From assembly GCA_000703065.1 (NCBI GenBank), contig JNLK01000001.1, positions 1,820,001 through 1,884,000 of the forward strand: a stretch of 64,000 bases of DNA. Direction: 5' to 3'. The position numbers and the translations under genes are program-made. Each line of letters begins with the position of its first letter. Positions within the stretch are counted from its first letter, which is position 1. This stretch comes from Lachnospiraceae bacterium AC2029. Lineage in GTDB: Bacteria; Bacillota; Clostridia; Lachnospirales; Lachnospiraceae. The notes under the pieces are model-generated. The model did not search any database and was not told where the DNA came from. It saw only the letters and a program-made list of their open reading frames with translations. This document shows positions 1 to 8,472 of the stretch, piece after piece.

Positions 1-1384
<1,384 letters not shown>

Positions 1385-1472
1385 AAAGATCGAATGATCG
1401 GTTTGATTCGTAGATTCAACTTGTGACTGTTTGTATGAAGTTTTGAAGGTACAATGCTATTATTGTATCCAT

Positions 1473-1544
1473 TCCTCGATAGCTCAATGGTAGAGCACGC
1501 GGCTGTTAACCGCGGGGTTGTAGGTTCGAGCCCTACTCGGGGAG
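1473..1544 (+). tRNA. tRNA-Asn (GTT)
   Basis: The cloverleaf is complete. The acceptor TCCTCGA (1473-1479) pairs with TCGGGGA (1537-1543), followed by discriminator G. The anticodon GTT is at 1505-1507, and the T-arm carries GGTTCGAGCC. CCA is not encoded. It lies about 90 bases after the 23S gene and is probably co-transcribed with the rRNA operon. Confidence 0.96.
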
Positions 1545-1547
1545 CGT

Positions 1548-1711
1548 GTTTCGATTTGCGAAGCAAATCGAAACCTGGTCACATATAATGACCAGTGTAC
1601 GCATCGTCCCGCCTTCCGCTTCATTTCGTGAAGCTGCAGCCGTGACGTATGCGACTGAGCGCCCCTTTGGGTCGCTCGTTCATCGCGTGATTCGCTTCGC
1701 GAATAACGCTA
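1548..1711. repeat. Cluster of short perfect hairpins between tRNA-Asn and tRNA-Glu (island A)
   Basis: About 165 bases hold a chain of small stem-loops. There is a 12-bp stem with a GAA loop at 1548-1574, a 6-bp stem at 1576-1594, an outer stem CGCAT...ATGCG around a 6-bp stem GCTTCA/TGAAGC near 1620-1637, GAGCG-CCC/GGG-CGCTC around 1660-1680, and ATTCGC-TTC-GCGAAT near 1690-1705. No convincing coding frame is seen. The style (3-base GAA or TTC loops, stems in series) recurs at 15.7, 23.1 and 32.6 kb in this window. Confidence 0.6.
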
Positions 1712-1714
1712 TTT

Positions 1715-1786
1715 GGCCCGGTGGTCAAGAGGTTAAGACATCGCCCTTTCACGGCGGTAACACGGGTTCAATTCCCGTCCGGGTCA
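1715..1786 (+). tRNA. tRNA-Glu (TTC)
   Basis: The acceptor GGCCCGG (1715-1721) pairs with CCGGGTC (1779-1785), and the discriminator is A. The anticodon TTC is at 1748-1750 in the loop CTTTCAC. The T-arm GGTTCAATTCC is present. No encoded CCA. Confidence 0.95.
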
Positions 1787-1861
1787 CTTTTACCAGGATG
1801 CCATAGATTTAGATCACGGAGACATCCGGAGGCATGGGTAAGACAATCGTAAGATTGTAAC

Positions 1862-1935
1862 GGACGCTTAGCTCAGTTGGTTAGAGCATCCGGCTCATAA
1901 CCGGACGGTCCCGGGTTCAAGTCCCTGAGCGTCCA
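1862..1935 (+). tRNA. tRNA with CAT anticodon (Met elongator or Ile2)
   Basis: The acceptor GGACGCT (1862-1868) pairs with AGCGTCC (1928-1934), followed by A. The anticodon CAT is at 1896-1898 in the loop CTCATAA. The first acceptor pair is G-C, so this is not the initiator type, which has an unpaired 1-72. A CAT tRNA may be elongator Met or lysidine-modified Ile2, and the sequence alone does not settle which. Confidence 0.93.
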
Positions 1936-1971
1936 CTCCAAAGAAGTATGGCACTTCGAAGCTTATAGAAT

Positions 1972-2045
1972 GGCCCAGTGGCTCAGTTGGTTAGAGCGCC
2001 GCCCTGTCACGGCGGAGGTCACGGGTTCGAGTCCCGTCTGGGTCG
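1972..2045 (+). tRNA. tRNA-Asp (GTC)
   Basis: The acceptor GGCCCAG (1972-1978) pairs with CTGGGTC (2038-2044), and the discriminator G is typical of Asp. The anticodon GTC is at 2006-2008. The T-arm GGGTTCGAGTCCC is intact. Confidence 0.96.
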
Positions 2046-2083
2046 CTCATTGCATTTTTATAATGCAATGTTTTTTTATATAT

Positions 2084-2169
2084 GCCGGCGTGGCGGAACT
2101 GGCAGACGCCCGGGACTTAAAATCCCGTGGGTAGTGATACCCGTACCGGTTCGATCCCGGTCGCCGGCA
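2084..2169 (+). tRNA. tRNA-Leu (TAA)
   Basis: This is a class II tRNA with a long variable arm (GGGTAGTGATACCC). The acceptor GCCGGCG (2084-2090) pairs with CGCCGGC (2162-2168), and the discriminator is A. The anticodon TAA is at 2118-2120. It is the last tRNA of the cluster and is followed closely by a terminator hairpin. Confidence 0.95.
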
Positions 2170-2177
2170 CTGACGAT

Positions 2178-2222
2178 GAGTCGTGAGCCCAGATTTTATC
2201 TGGGTTTACGACTCCTTTTCTT
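2178..2222 (+). terminator. Terminator of the rRNA-tRNA transcript
   Basis: The stem GAGTCGT...ACGACTC encloses GCCCAGA/TCTGGGT with a TTTTA loop, and a T-rich tract follows (CTTTTCTTTTT). It begins nine bases after tRNA-Leu, as expected for the end of the operon. Confidence 0.85.
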
Positions 2223-2354
2223 TTTATACGTTTGGTTCAGTTTGGTTCAAGATGTTAAAAATCTTACAAATCCAGTAAATACAAGAGGTTTCGGGATTGT
2301 TGCAGCTCTAAAGGTTTATTCAATTTTCTGCATATTATGCATCCTGAATGCTGA

Positions 2355-2480
2355 GAGCACTGGCAAGCTGATAAGGAACTTCTTCCGGAAGTTATGGTAT
2401 TTGCCGAACCAAATGCTTTCCTGTATTGGGAGAATGATTTTTGGGATGAGAGCAGAATTAAACAATTAACCGGCACATGA
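2355..2480 (+). pseudogene. Possible C-terminal gene remnant, unrecognised
   Basis: Between two related terminators, the frame from 2355 to the TGA at 2478-2480 gives about 41 residues of protein-like composition, including LLPEVMVFAEPNAFLYWEND. No start codon or ribosome-binding site precedes it, and upstream stops interrupt the frame. It may be the tail of a decayed gene next to the tRNA cluster. The family is not recognised and the call is tentative. The rest of 2223-2597 holds nothing else I can name. Confidence 0.2.
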
Positions 2481-2483
2481 CTT

Positions 2484-2526
2484 GAGCTGTGAACCCGGAT
2501 TTTATCTGGATCCACGGCTCATTTTT
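2484..2526 (+). terminator. Second terminator, related to the first
   Basis: The stem GAGCTGTG...CCACGGCTC encloses CCCGGA...TCTGG and is followed by ATTTTT. It shares the core GGATTTTATCTGG (allowing one base change) with the terminator at 2178-2222, so the two look like diverged copies bracketing 2223-2483. Confidence 0.7.
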
Positions 2527-2597
2527 CATTGAAAAATGGAATGGGGGTGTGCAATAATGAATCAGAAAACTATTCATTTGGGTCAGAGGGAAAACGT

Positions 2598-3440
2598 ATG
2601 ATTCTTAAGATAGCATTGCTTCAGCTGTTGCCGGGAAAAGACTTGAACGAGCAGTTGGAGATCGGAAATTCAAGTTGTAAAAAAGCCAAGGAAATGGGGG
2701 CGGATATTGCGCTTTTTCCGGAGATGTGGAGCACCGGATATGTGATTCCGCAGGATGAAAAGGAATTGAATGCCCGGGCCATTTCAAAAGACAGTTACTT
2801 CATAGACAGTTTCAGAAAACTTGCGAAGGAGCTTAGGATGGCAATCGGAATTACATTTTTGGAGCAGAATGATCCTAAGCCGCTGAACTCGATGATTCTG
2901 TTTGATCGGAACGGAGAAGAGAGAATGCATTACGCAAAGGTCCATATCTGTGCGTTTTCAGACGAAATTGTTCTTTCATCGGGCGAGGATTTCTATGTGT
3001 CAGATTTGGATATTGGAAGAGGAACGGTTAAGATCGGATCCATGATCTGTTTTGACAGAGAATTCCCGGAAAGCGCACGGATCCTTATGCTGAAAGGGGC
3101 GGAGGTCGTGCTTGCGCCAAACGCCTGTCCCATGGAGATCAACCGATTGTCAGCCCTTCGCACCAGGGCTTATGAAAATAAGATGGCGATTGCTACCTGT
3201 AACTATCCGGAGGGACAACCGGATTGCAATGGTCACTCCACTGTGTTTGACGGGGTAGCGTGGCTAAGTGATGAGCCGGGCGTGCGGGATATGTGCGTCT
3301 TTGAGGCTCCGGAAGAGGAAGGCATTTATCTTGTAAAAATCGATATGGACATGCTTCGAGTGTATAGAGAAAATGAGGTGATGGGCGATCGATACAGACA
3401 TCCGGAGAAATACAGGGCTATTATTCAGAACGGAGACTGA
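2598..3440 (+). CDS. Carbon-nitrogen hydrolase (nitrilase superfamily)
   Basis: A 280-residue cytoplasmic amidase/nitrilase-fold protein. The Glu-Lys-Cys triad is visible in order: Glu in ALFPEMWSTGY, Lys in HYAKVHIC and Cys in GSMICFDREFPE. The length fits the family. I chose ATG 2598 because the mature fold begins at ILKIALLQ; an in-frame extension back to TTG 2529 or ATG 2541 has no family resemblance. Substrate cannot be read from sequence; candidates are omega-amidase, N-carbamoyl hydrolase or another amide. It heads a likely two-gene unit, since the next gene starts four bases after its stop. Confidence 0.9.
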   Translation: MILKIALLQLLPGKDLNEQLEIGNSSCKKAKEMGADIALFPEMWSTGYVIPQDEKELNARAISKDSYFIDSFRKLAKELRMAIGITFLEQNDPKPLNSMILFDRNGEERMHYAKVHICAFSDEIVLSSGEDFYVSDLDIGRGTVKIGSMICFDREFPESARILMLKGAEVVLAPNACPMEINRLSALRTRAYENKMAIATCNYPEGQPDCNGHSTVFDGVAWLSDEPGVRDMCVFEAPEEEGIYLVKIDMDMLRVYRENEVMGDRYRHPEKYRAIIQNGD

Positions 3441-3444
3441 TGAT

Positions 3445-4119
3445 ATGCATTTTGTGGATGCACAGAAATATAATATGGACAATCAATGGTTTGAGAATGC
3501 CTATTTTATCACAGGTACCGCCTATGCCGGAAAGTCGACGATGATAAAGCTTCTGGCGGAGAAATATGACGGGATTCTCTGTGAGGAAAACTATCACGAC
3601 AGGCTGTTGGACGAACTGGATAAGGAGGAGTTCCCATGCCTTAATTATACCCGGAATCTGGAGGACTGGCATGACTTTATCCGAAGAAGTCCGGAGGAAT
3701 ACAAGGCCTGGTTTGACGGCGTTGCCAGAGAGTGCGAGATTCTGGAACTGAGGATTCTGGAAGATCTGAAGAAGCAGGAGAAGCCCATTTTCGTGGATAC
3801 GAATATCTCGATCGAAACGTTGAAGAAGATCACGGATCCCAACCATGTGCTGGTCATGCTGGCGGATCCGGACATTTCCGTACGACGCTTTTTTGAACGG
3901 CCGGATCGGGAGAAACAGTTCCTATATCAACTGATCATGGAAGAACCGAACCCCGAGAAGGCCATGGAAAATTACAGACGTGGGCTTGAGCTGATCAATT
4001 CGCAGGAAGCCTACGACAGATTTCTGAATTATGGTTTTTCTGTAATTCTTCGGGACGAGAGCCGGACGATTGAGGAAACATTTGCACTGGTAGAAGAAAA
4101 GTTGGGGCTCAGGGATTAA
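3445..4119 (+). CDS. P-loop NTPase / kinase-like protein
   Basis: A 224-residue protein with a Walker A loop GTAYAGKST at residues 24-32 near the N terminus, after a short lead-in, and an acidic strand PIFVDTNIS near residue 117 that could act as Walker B. The size and layout resemble the nucleotide- or shikimate-kinase-like group of P-loop proteins, but no specific family is certain. It starts four bases after the nitrilase-like gene, with GGAG about nine bases upstream of the ATG, so the pair is probably co-translated. A small-molecule kinase or ATPase role is inference. Confidence 0.75.
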   Translation: MHFVDAQKYNMDNQWFENAYFITGTAYAGKSTMIKLLAEKYDGILCEENYHDRLLDELDKEEFPCLNYTRNLEDWHDFIRRSPEEYKAWFDGVARECEILELRILEDLKKQEKPIFVDTNISIETLKKITDPNHVLVMLADPDISVRRFFERPDREKQFLYQLIMEEPNPEKAMENYRRGLELINSQEAYDRFLNYGFSVILRDESRTIEETFALVEEKLGLRD

Positions 4120-4171
4120 GGATTGCTTTAATGAAGCAGATAAGATGTCATTCAGGAGGAAAATGTGCTTA

Positions 4172-4774
4172 ATGCTAACGAATGTGACACATCCAATTCC
4201 GCCGGTATTTGATGCCGATTCACGAGTACTGATCCTTGGGAGTTTTCCGTCGGTTAAGTCCAGAGAGACAGGGTTCTTTTATGGTCATCCGCAGAACCGA
4301 TTCTGGAAGGTCATTGCTGCGGTTTTTGAAGAGGATATCCCCAAAACGATCGAAGAGAAGAAGGCTTGTTTGCTTCGAAATCATATTGCTGTCTGGGATG
4401 TTATCCGGTCCTGCGATATTAAGGGCTCTTCGGATGCCAGCATAAAGAATGTGACGGCGAATAATCTGGATGTCGTTCTGAAAGCGGCTTTGATCAAAGA
4501 AATCTTCGTGAACGGAAAGATGGCTTCAAAGTATTATCAGAAATATATGGAGCCATATGTAAGCAGACCAGCCATCTGCCTTCCATCGACCAGCCCCGCA
4601 AATGCGGCGTGGAATATGGAGCGGCTGATTGAAAAATGGAAAGTGGTTAAGACACCGATGAGTGACCAGATCATCGGAAATGATCAACGTCGTGGTATTA
4701 TTTTTCCGGAATCAGATGCACCACTTCATAGTTGCAGTGTGCAACCGTTCGGAAGGGGAAGAACCACCCGGTGA
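4172..4774 (+). CDS. DNA glycosylase of the uracil/hypoxanthine-DNA glycosylase family
   Basis: About 200 residues. The motifs ILGSFPSVKSRETGFFYGHPQN (positions 4230-4295; GxxPS active-site loop plus FFYGHPQNRFW) and the late loop LPSTSPANAA match the UDG superfamily branch that excises hypoxanthine or uracil in base-excision repair. The AGGAGG at 4154-4159 favours ATG 4172; ATG 4163 is only three bases away from it. The domain normally ends near LIEKWKVV; here translation continues for roughly 40 further residues that look random and runs into the 3' end of the opposing gene. That suggests loss of the original stop codon. Confidence 0.85.
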   Translation: MLTNVTHPIPPVFDADSRVLILGSFPSVKSRETGFFYGHPQNRFWKVIAAVFEEDIPKTIEEKKACLLRNHIAVWDVIRSCDIKGSSDASIKNVTANNLDVVLKAALIKEIFVNGKMASKYYQKYMEPYVSRPAICLPSTSPANAAWNMERLIEKWKVVKTPMSDQIIGNDQRRGIIFPESDAPLHSCSVQPFGRGRTTR

Positions 4775-5804
4775 TTCCTGAACTGACATAGAGATTTGTG
4801 TCTCCCACCTGATAATCTCCGTAGACATATTTTTCTCCGAGGAGATAAATGTATTCCAGGGGGAAGAACTGTCCCGCATGTGAGTGACCGGAAAGCTGAA
4901 GATCCGAGTGGGTTTCCAGGATGTCTGTTTCCTGGAAGGGGTTATGGTCTACAGTAAGAAGGTAGGAATCCCGGGAGATGGAGGGAAGTGCTGAGGGCTT
5001 GCACCGTCCGTCTCCGGCACTGACGTCTTCCCGTCCGAGGATGGTCAGGTCCTCCGCAAATGCGGCTGTTTCGTCCTGTAGGATCGTGATCCCATTTCCT
5101 TCGATGGCTGCGGTAAGCTCTTCGGCCGTATATTTTGCACCCCCGATATAGTCTCCGTTTCCCTGGCGGTCATGATTTCCGTAGATATAGTAGACAGGTA
5201 CAGGAAGTGCTCCAAGCTTCCGGTAAATGCTCTGCATTTCCTCTTTTGTGGTGTATTCATCGGTAATATCCCCGCCCAGCAGGACGAAATCCGGTTTTAG
5301 CTGAGCAATCTCCTCCAGGGCATCGTCCACGGTCTGCTCACTCTGGGCGGAGCAGTAATGCAAGTCTGACAGAAAGACAAAGGTATATTCGTGTTGCAGC
5401 TTGGCCGAGGTATAGGTATGCTCCTTGGGCCGGATGATCTGCATATTGACGGTACCGTAGATGACGTAAACAGCTGTGAGACACAGACTGATGATCATCA
5501 TCAGCTTTCCGCCGGGGGCTTTCTTCCGGATAAGGCAGAAGAATATGGCGAAAAGATCCGGCCAGGCATCACAGAAGAATACAATGCTGAACGCCATGGC
5601 GAGATACCCGGTCTTCCAGATGAGGGAGATGGACAGGGCCATACTGCAGAAGGCGAGCCCGGTGCCGATCAGTATTTTCAGGAAATAGGATATGACGTAG
5701 ATCCACACCTTATTCTTCCGGCGAAGCGGTTTCTCTGCAAGCTGCAGGAGAACGAAGACGGTGATGATCAGTATAAACCATAGGAAATAGCGAAATGTCG
5801 TCAA
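4698..5804 (-). CDS. Membrane-anchored metallophosphoesterase
   Basis: 368 residues. Four hydrophobic segments occupy residues 1-135, followed by a calcineurin-like phosphoesterase domain. Metal-binding motifs appear in order: SDLHYC, GGDITDE, YGNHDRQ, VDHNP and SGHSHAGQF. This matches the YkuE/YaeI type, membrane-linked phosphoesterases often acting on lipid or nucleotide substrates; the substrate is not known. The last 77 bases overlap the opposing DNA glycosylase gene tail to tail. The divergent neighbour is the GGDEF protein at 5999. Confidence 0.9.
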   Translation of the reverse strand: MTTFRYFLWFILIITVFVLLQLAEKPLRRKNKVWIYVISYFLKILIGTGLAFCSMALSISLIWKTGYLAMAFSIVFFCDAWPDLFAIFFCLIRKKAPGGKLMMIISLCLTAVYVIYGTVNMQIIRPKEHTYTSAKLQHEYTFVFLSDLHYCSAQSEQTVDDALEEIAQLKPDFVLLGGDITDEYTTKEEMQSIYRKLGALPVPVYYIYGNHDRQGNGDYIGGAKYTAEELTAAIEGNGITILQDETAAFAEDLTILGREDVSAGDGRCKPSALPSISRDSYLLTVDHNPFQETDILETHSDLQLSGHSHAGQFFPLEYIYLLGEKYVYGDYQVGDTNLYVSSGITGWFFPFRTVAHCNYEVVHLIPEK

Positions 5805-5900
5805 TTATTATGCCCCCCTTAAGATCAGTCGCTAATTCCTTTATACTCCTGTGTCCAGGCACTGTCAATCAGGTATTCCATGAAACGAAAAAAGCCCCGG

Positions 5901-5947
5901 AATGTTCCAATATGGAACGTTTTGCAGATAAGGAACCGTGGTATAAT
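5901..5947 (+). promoter_or_regulatory. Promoter with overlapping inverted repeat before the GGDEF gene
   Basis: An extended -10, TG-G-TATAAT, is at 5939-5947. Just upstream (5901-5921) lies an inverted repeat AATGTTCCA-ATA-TGGAACGTT with 8 of 9 pairs, covering the expected -35 area. This looks like an operator for an unseen repressor or activator. The divergent gene starts at 5804, so the site could control both genes. Confidence 0.5.
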
Positions 5948-5998
5948 AGTTATGCTATGATAACTATGGGTGGTCATTATCTGTAAAGGACGTAAGGA

Positions 5999-7528
5999 AT
6001 GCGCGATCAGGATCAAAAATCAAATAAAGCCGCAATCCGTATCGGGATCCGTTCGCTGGTCGTTGCTTTTGTGGTGATAACCTTAGTTGGTGTTGCCGCC
6101 GTCTATGTCGGACAGCGCTTTTATGCGACCGAAAAGGAGGTTTTGCAGCAGCAGTGCGAGTTGAACGCCAAGGAATCAGCCAGAGAATATGACCGATGCC
6201 TGCTTACGCGCGCCAATATTGTAACAGTTGTCGGATATGCGGTTGATACCATGATGAAGTCCGGCAAGGACAACCATGCGATTTTGGAGTACCTGACCGA
6301 TGAAACCAATTATATCGTAGCCACGCTGGATCCCAGTACCACCGGTATCTATGGCCTGATCAACGGAGAGTACCTTGACGGATCGGGCTGGGTCCCGGAT
6401 GCGGATTATGATCCGACGGAACGTCCCTGGTATCTCCAGACGCTGCAGTCCGACCGGGAGATCACATTTATCGATCCCTATCTGGATATGCAGACCGGGA
6501 CTGTCATGATGACCGTAACGGATCTGCTCAGCGATGAGAAGAGCGTCATCGCCATGGACGTCAGTCTGGAGCCGATCCAGCGGATCATCGAAGAGGTCTC
6601 TTCTTCCACCGAGGGAAGCCAGGCATTTGTTCTGGATGCAAATGGGATCGTTGTTGCACATTCCGATAAGAGCCAGCTGGGTGTCAATTACCTGACGGAT
6701 AAGGACAGCCTGGGACATTCCATAGCTGACCGCATCCTGGTGAACGGGCAGATGAAGTTTGATCTGGAGACAGAGGACGGGAACTTCTCCGTTTACGTTG
6801 ATACACTGGAGGGCGGATGGTACAGCATCAGTCTGATCAACTCCGATATCTGGTATCAGCCTCTGCAGAGGACCGTCATCCTTATCGGAGTGGGTCTGGC
6901 TTTGATCGTAGCATTTCTTACCTTCGTATTCCTGCGTCTTAACGCGAAGAACCTGGCTCTGCAAAGGCTTCATACACGTATCGATCAGGAGGAACGGCGC
7001 GGTAAGGAACTGCAGGCACTTTCCGAGACCGACCGCATGACCGGACTCTACGATCGAGTCAACGGTGAACGCAAGATAAATGAACTTCTGGCTGATGATG
7101 TGGAAGGTGTATTCCTGGAGCTGGATATCGACAATTTCAAATCCATCAATGATACTTACGGACATCAGGTAGGAGATAAAGTCATCCTCGCCGTGGCAGA
7201 AGCCCTGCACAGTACCTTCCGTTCAAATGATATCACCATGCGTATGGGCGGAGATGAATTCGGAGCATTTGCAGTAGGTATCACGAAACGACAAATGGCG
7301 GAGGCCATCATCCACCGCCTGTTCCAGCATCTGGAGAGCCTGGAGATTCCGGAACTGGGTGACAGGAAGGTCAGCGCCAGCATTGGTGCAATGCTCTTTA
7401 ACGGAGAAAATGCCACATCCTTTGCCGACCTGTACGCGGCTGTTGATCCCGCCATGTACACAAGCAAGGGAATCTCAGGTAACAGTCTTACCTTTGCAGG
7501 AGAAGAGCGGCATGACATAAAGGGATAA
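5999..7528 (+). CDS. Diguanylate cyclase with extracytoplasmic Cache-type sensor
   Basis: 509 residues: an N-terminal membrane helix (about 20-42), an extracytoplasmic sensor with the dCache signature YDPTERPWYLQTL, a second helix (about 295-318), a short coiled linker and a GGDEF domain. The active-site RMGGDEFGAF is intact, and an inhibitory-site RxxD (RSND) lies five residues before it. It should therefore make c-di-GMP under product inhibition. AAAGGA eight bases before the ATG supports the start. Ligands of dCache domains are usually small molecules such as amino acids; which one is unknown here. Confidence 0.93.
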   Translation: MRDQDQKSNKAAIRIGIRSLVVAFVVITLVGVAAVYVGQRFYATEKEVLQQQCELNAKESAREYDRCLLTRANIVTVVGYAVDTMMKSGKDNHAILEYLTDETNYIVATLDPSTTGIYGLINGEYLDGSGWVPDADYDPTERPWYLQTLQSDREITFIDPYLDMQTGTVMMTVTDLLSDEKSVIAMDVSLEPIQRIIEEVSSSTEGSQAFVLDANGIVVAHSDKSQLGVNYLTDKDSLGHSIADRILVNGQMKFDLETEDGNFSVYVDTLEGGWYSISLINSDIWYQPLQRTVILIGVGLALIVAFLTFVFLRLNAKNLALQRLHTRIDQEERRGKELQALSETDRMTGLYDRVNGERKINELLADDVEGVFLELDIDNFKSINDTYGHQVGDKVILAVAEALHSTFRSNDITMRMGGDEFGAFAVGITKRQMAEAIIHRLFQHLESLEIPELGDRKVSASIGAMLFNGENATSFADLYAAVDPAMYTSKGISGNSLTFAGEERHDIKG

Positions 7529-7552
7529 AGGATACAAAGGAGTGACAGTAAG

Positions 7553-8464
7553 ATGCTGGAAACAGAACGTCTGATCCTGCGCCGCTGGGAGGACAGCGAT
7601 GCAGAGGATATGTACAAATATGCAAGCGATCCTGATGTGGGCCCCATCGCAGGGTGGCCTCCGCATCAGAACATTGACGAGAGCCTGGATGTGATCCGGA
7701 ATGTGCTGAACGGGAAAGAGGCCTATGCGATCTGCCTGAAAGAGGACGGAAAGCCGATCGGAACCATAGAACTGAAGCTGAACGGACATACCGATCTGAC
7801 AGAACGGGATGATGAGTGTGAAATGGGCTACTGGGTCGGAAAACCCTTCTGGGGCCGGGGCATCATGCCGGAGGCCGTTAAGGAAATGCTCCGTCACGCA
7901 TTTGAAGACTGCGGGATGCAGAAGGTCTGGATCGGATATTACGAGGGTAATGAGAAATCGAAGCGGGTTCAGGAGAAATCCGGATTCCGCTATCAGTGGA
8001 AGTCGGAAGACGTGGATGTCCCCCTGATGCATGAGACGAGAACCGGAAATGTGAGCAGCATGACGAAGGATCAGTGGCAGTGGGACAGGCTGTATGAAGC
8101 TGCCGTGGCAGTACGGAATGAACGCAGGATATCCGAGTACGTCACCTGCGGGGAGGTTTCGGCTGCGATCCTGTCCGGCAGCGGAAGGATCTACACCGGA
8201 GTCTGTATCGATACCTGCTCGACACTTGGAATATGTGCCGAGCGGAATGCGATCTTCAATATGATCACCAACGGAGAGCAGGTGATCGATAAGGTGCTGG
8301 CGGTTCTTCCCGACGGTTCCAGCGGAGCACCGTGCGGTGCCTGCCGGGAGCTTATGGTACAGCTGATGCCGGGGAAGTATAAAGACATCGAGATCATGAT
8401 GGATTACAAAGAAGAACGGACCATGACCATGGGCGAGCTTACGCCCGAATGGTGGATCAAATAG
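7553..8464 (+). CDS. GNAT acetyltransferase fused to a cytidine-deaminase-like domain
   Basis: 303 residues with two domains. Residues 1 to about 175 are a RimJ/RimL-type GNAT (MLETERLILRRW start, GYWVGKPFWGRGIMPEAV acetyl-CoA loop, EKSGFRYQWKSE near the end). From about residue 180 a cytidine/blasticidin deaminase-type fold follows, with zinc and catalytic motifs CAERNAIF and PCGACRE. Both active sites look intact. The gene follows the diguanylate cyclase by 24 bases with AAAGGAG upstream. What the two activities share as a substrate is unknown; nucleoside antibiotic modification or base salvage are guesses. Confidence 0.88.
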   Translation: MLETERLILRRWEDSDAEDMYKYASDPDVGPIAGWPPHQNIDESLDVIRNVLNGKEAYAICLKEDGKPIGTIELKLNGHTDLTERDDECEMGYWVGKPFWGRGIMPEAVKEMLRHAFEDCGMQKVWIGYYEGNEKSKRVQEKSGFRYQWKSEDVDVPLMHETRTGNVSSMTKDQWQWDRLYEAAVAVRNERRISEYVTCGEVSAAILSGSGRIYTGVCIDTCSTLGICAERNAIFNMITNGEQVIDKVLAVLPDGSSGAPCGACRELMVQLMPGKYKDIEIMMDYKEERTMTMGELTPEWWIK

Positions 8465-8472
8465 ACTGAGGG

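Noticed and set aside
1978-2469. 163-codon frame over tRNA-Asp and tRNA-Leu
   Set aside because: It translates two tRNA genes and a terminator, so it is not a protein gene.
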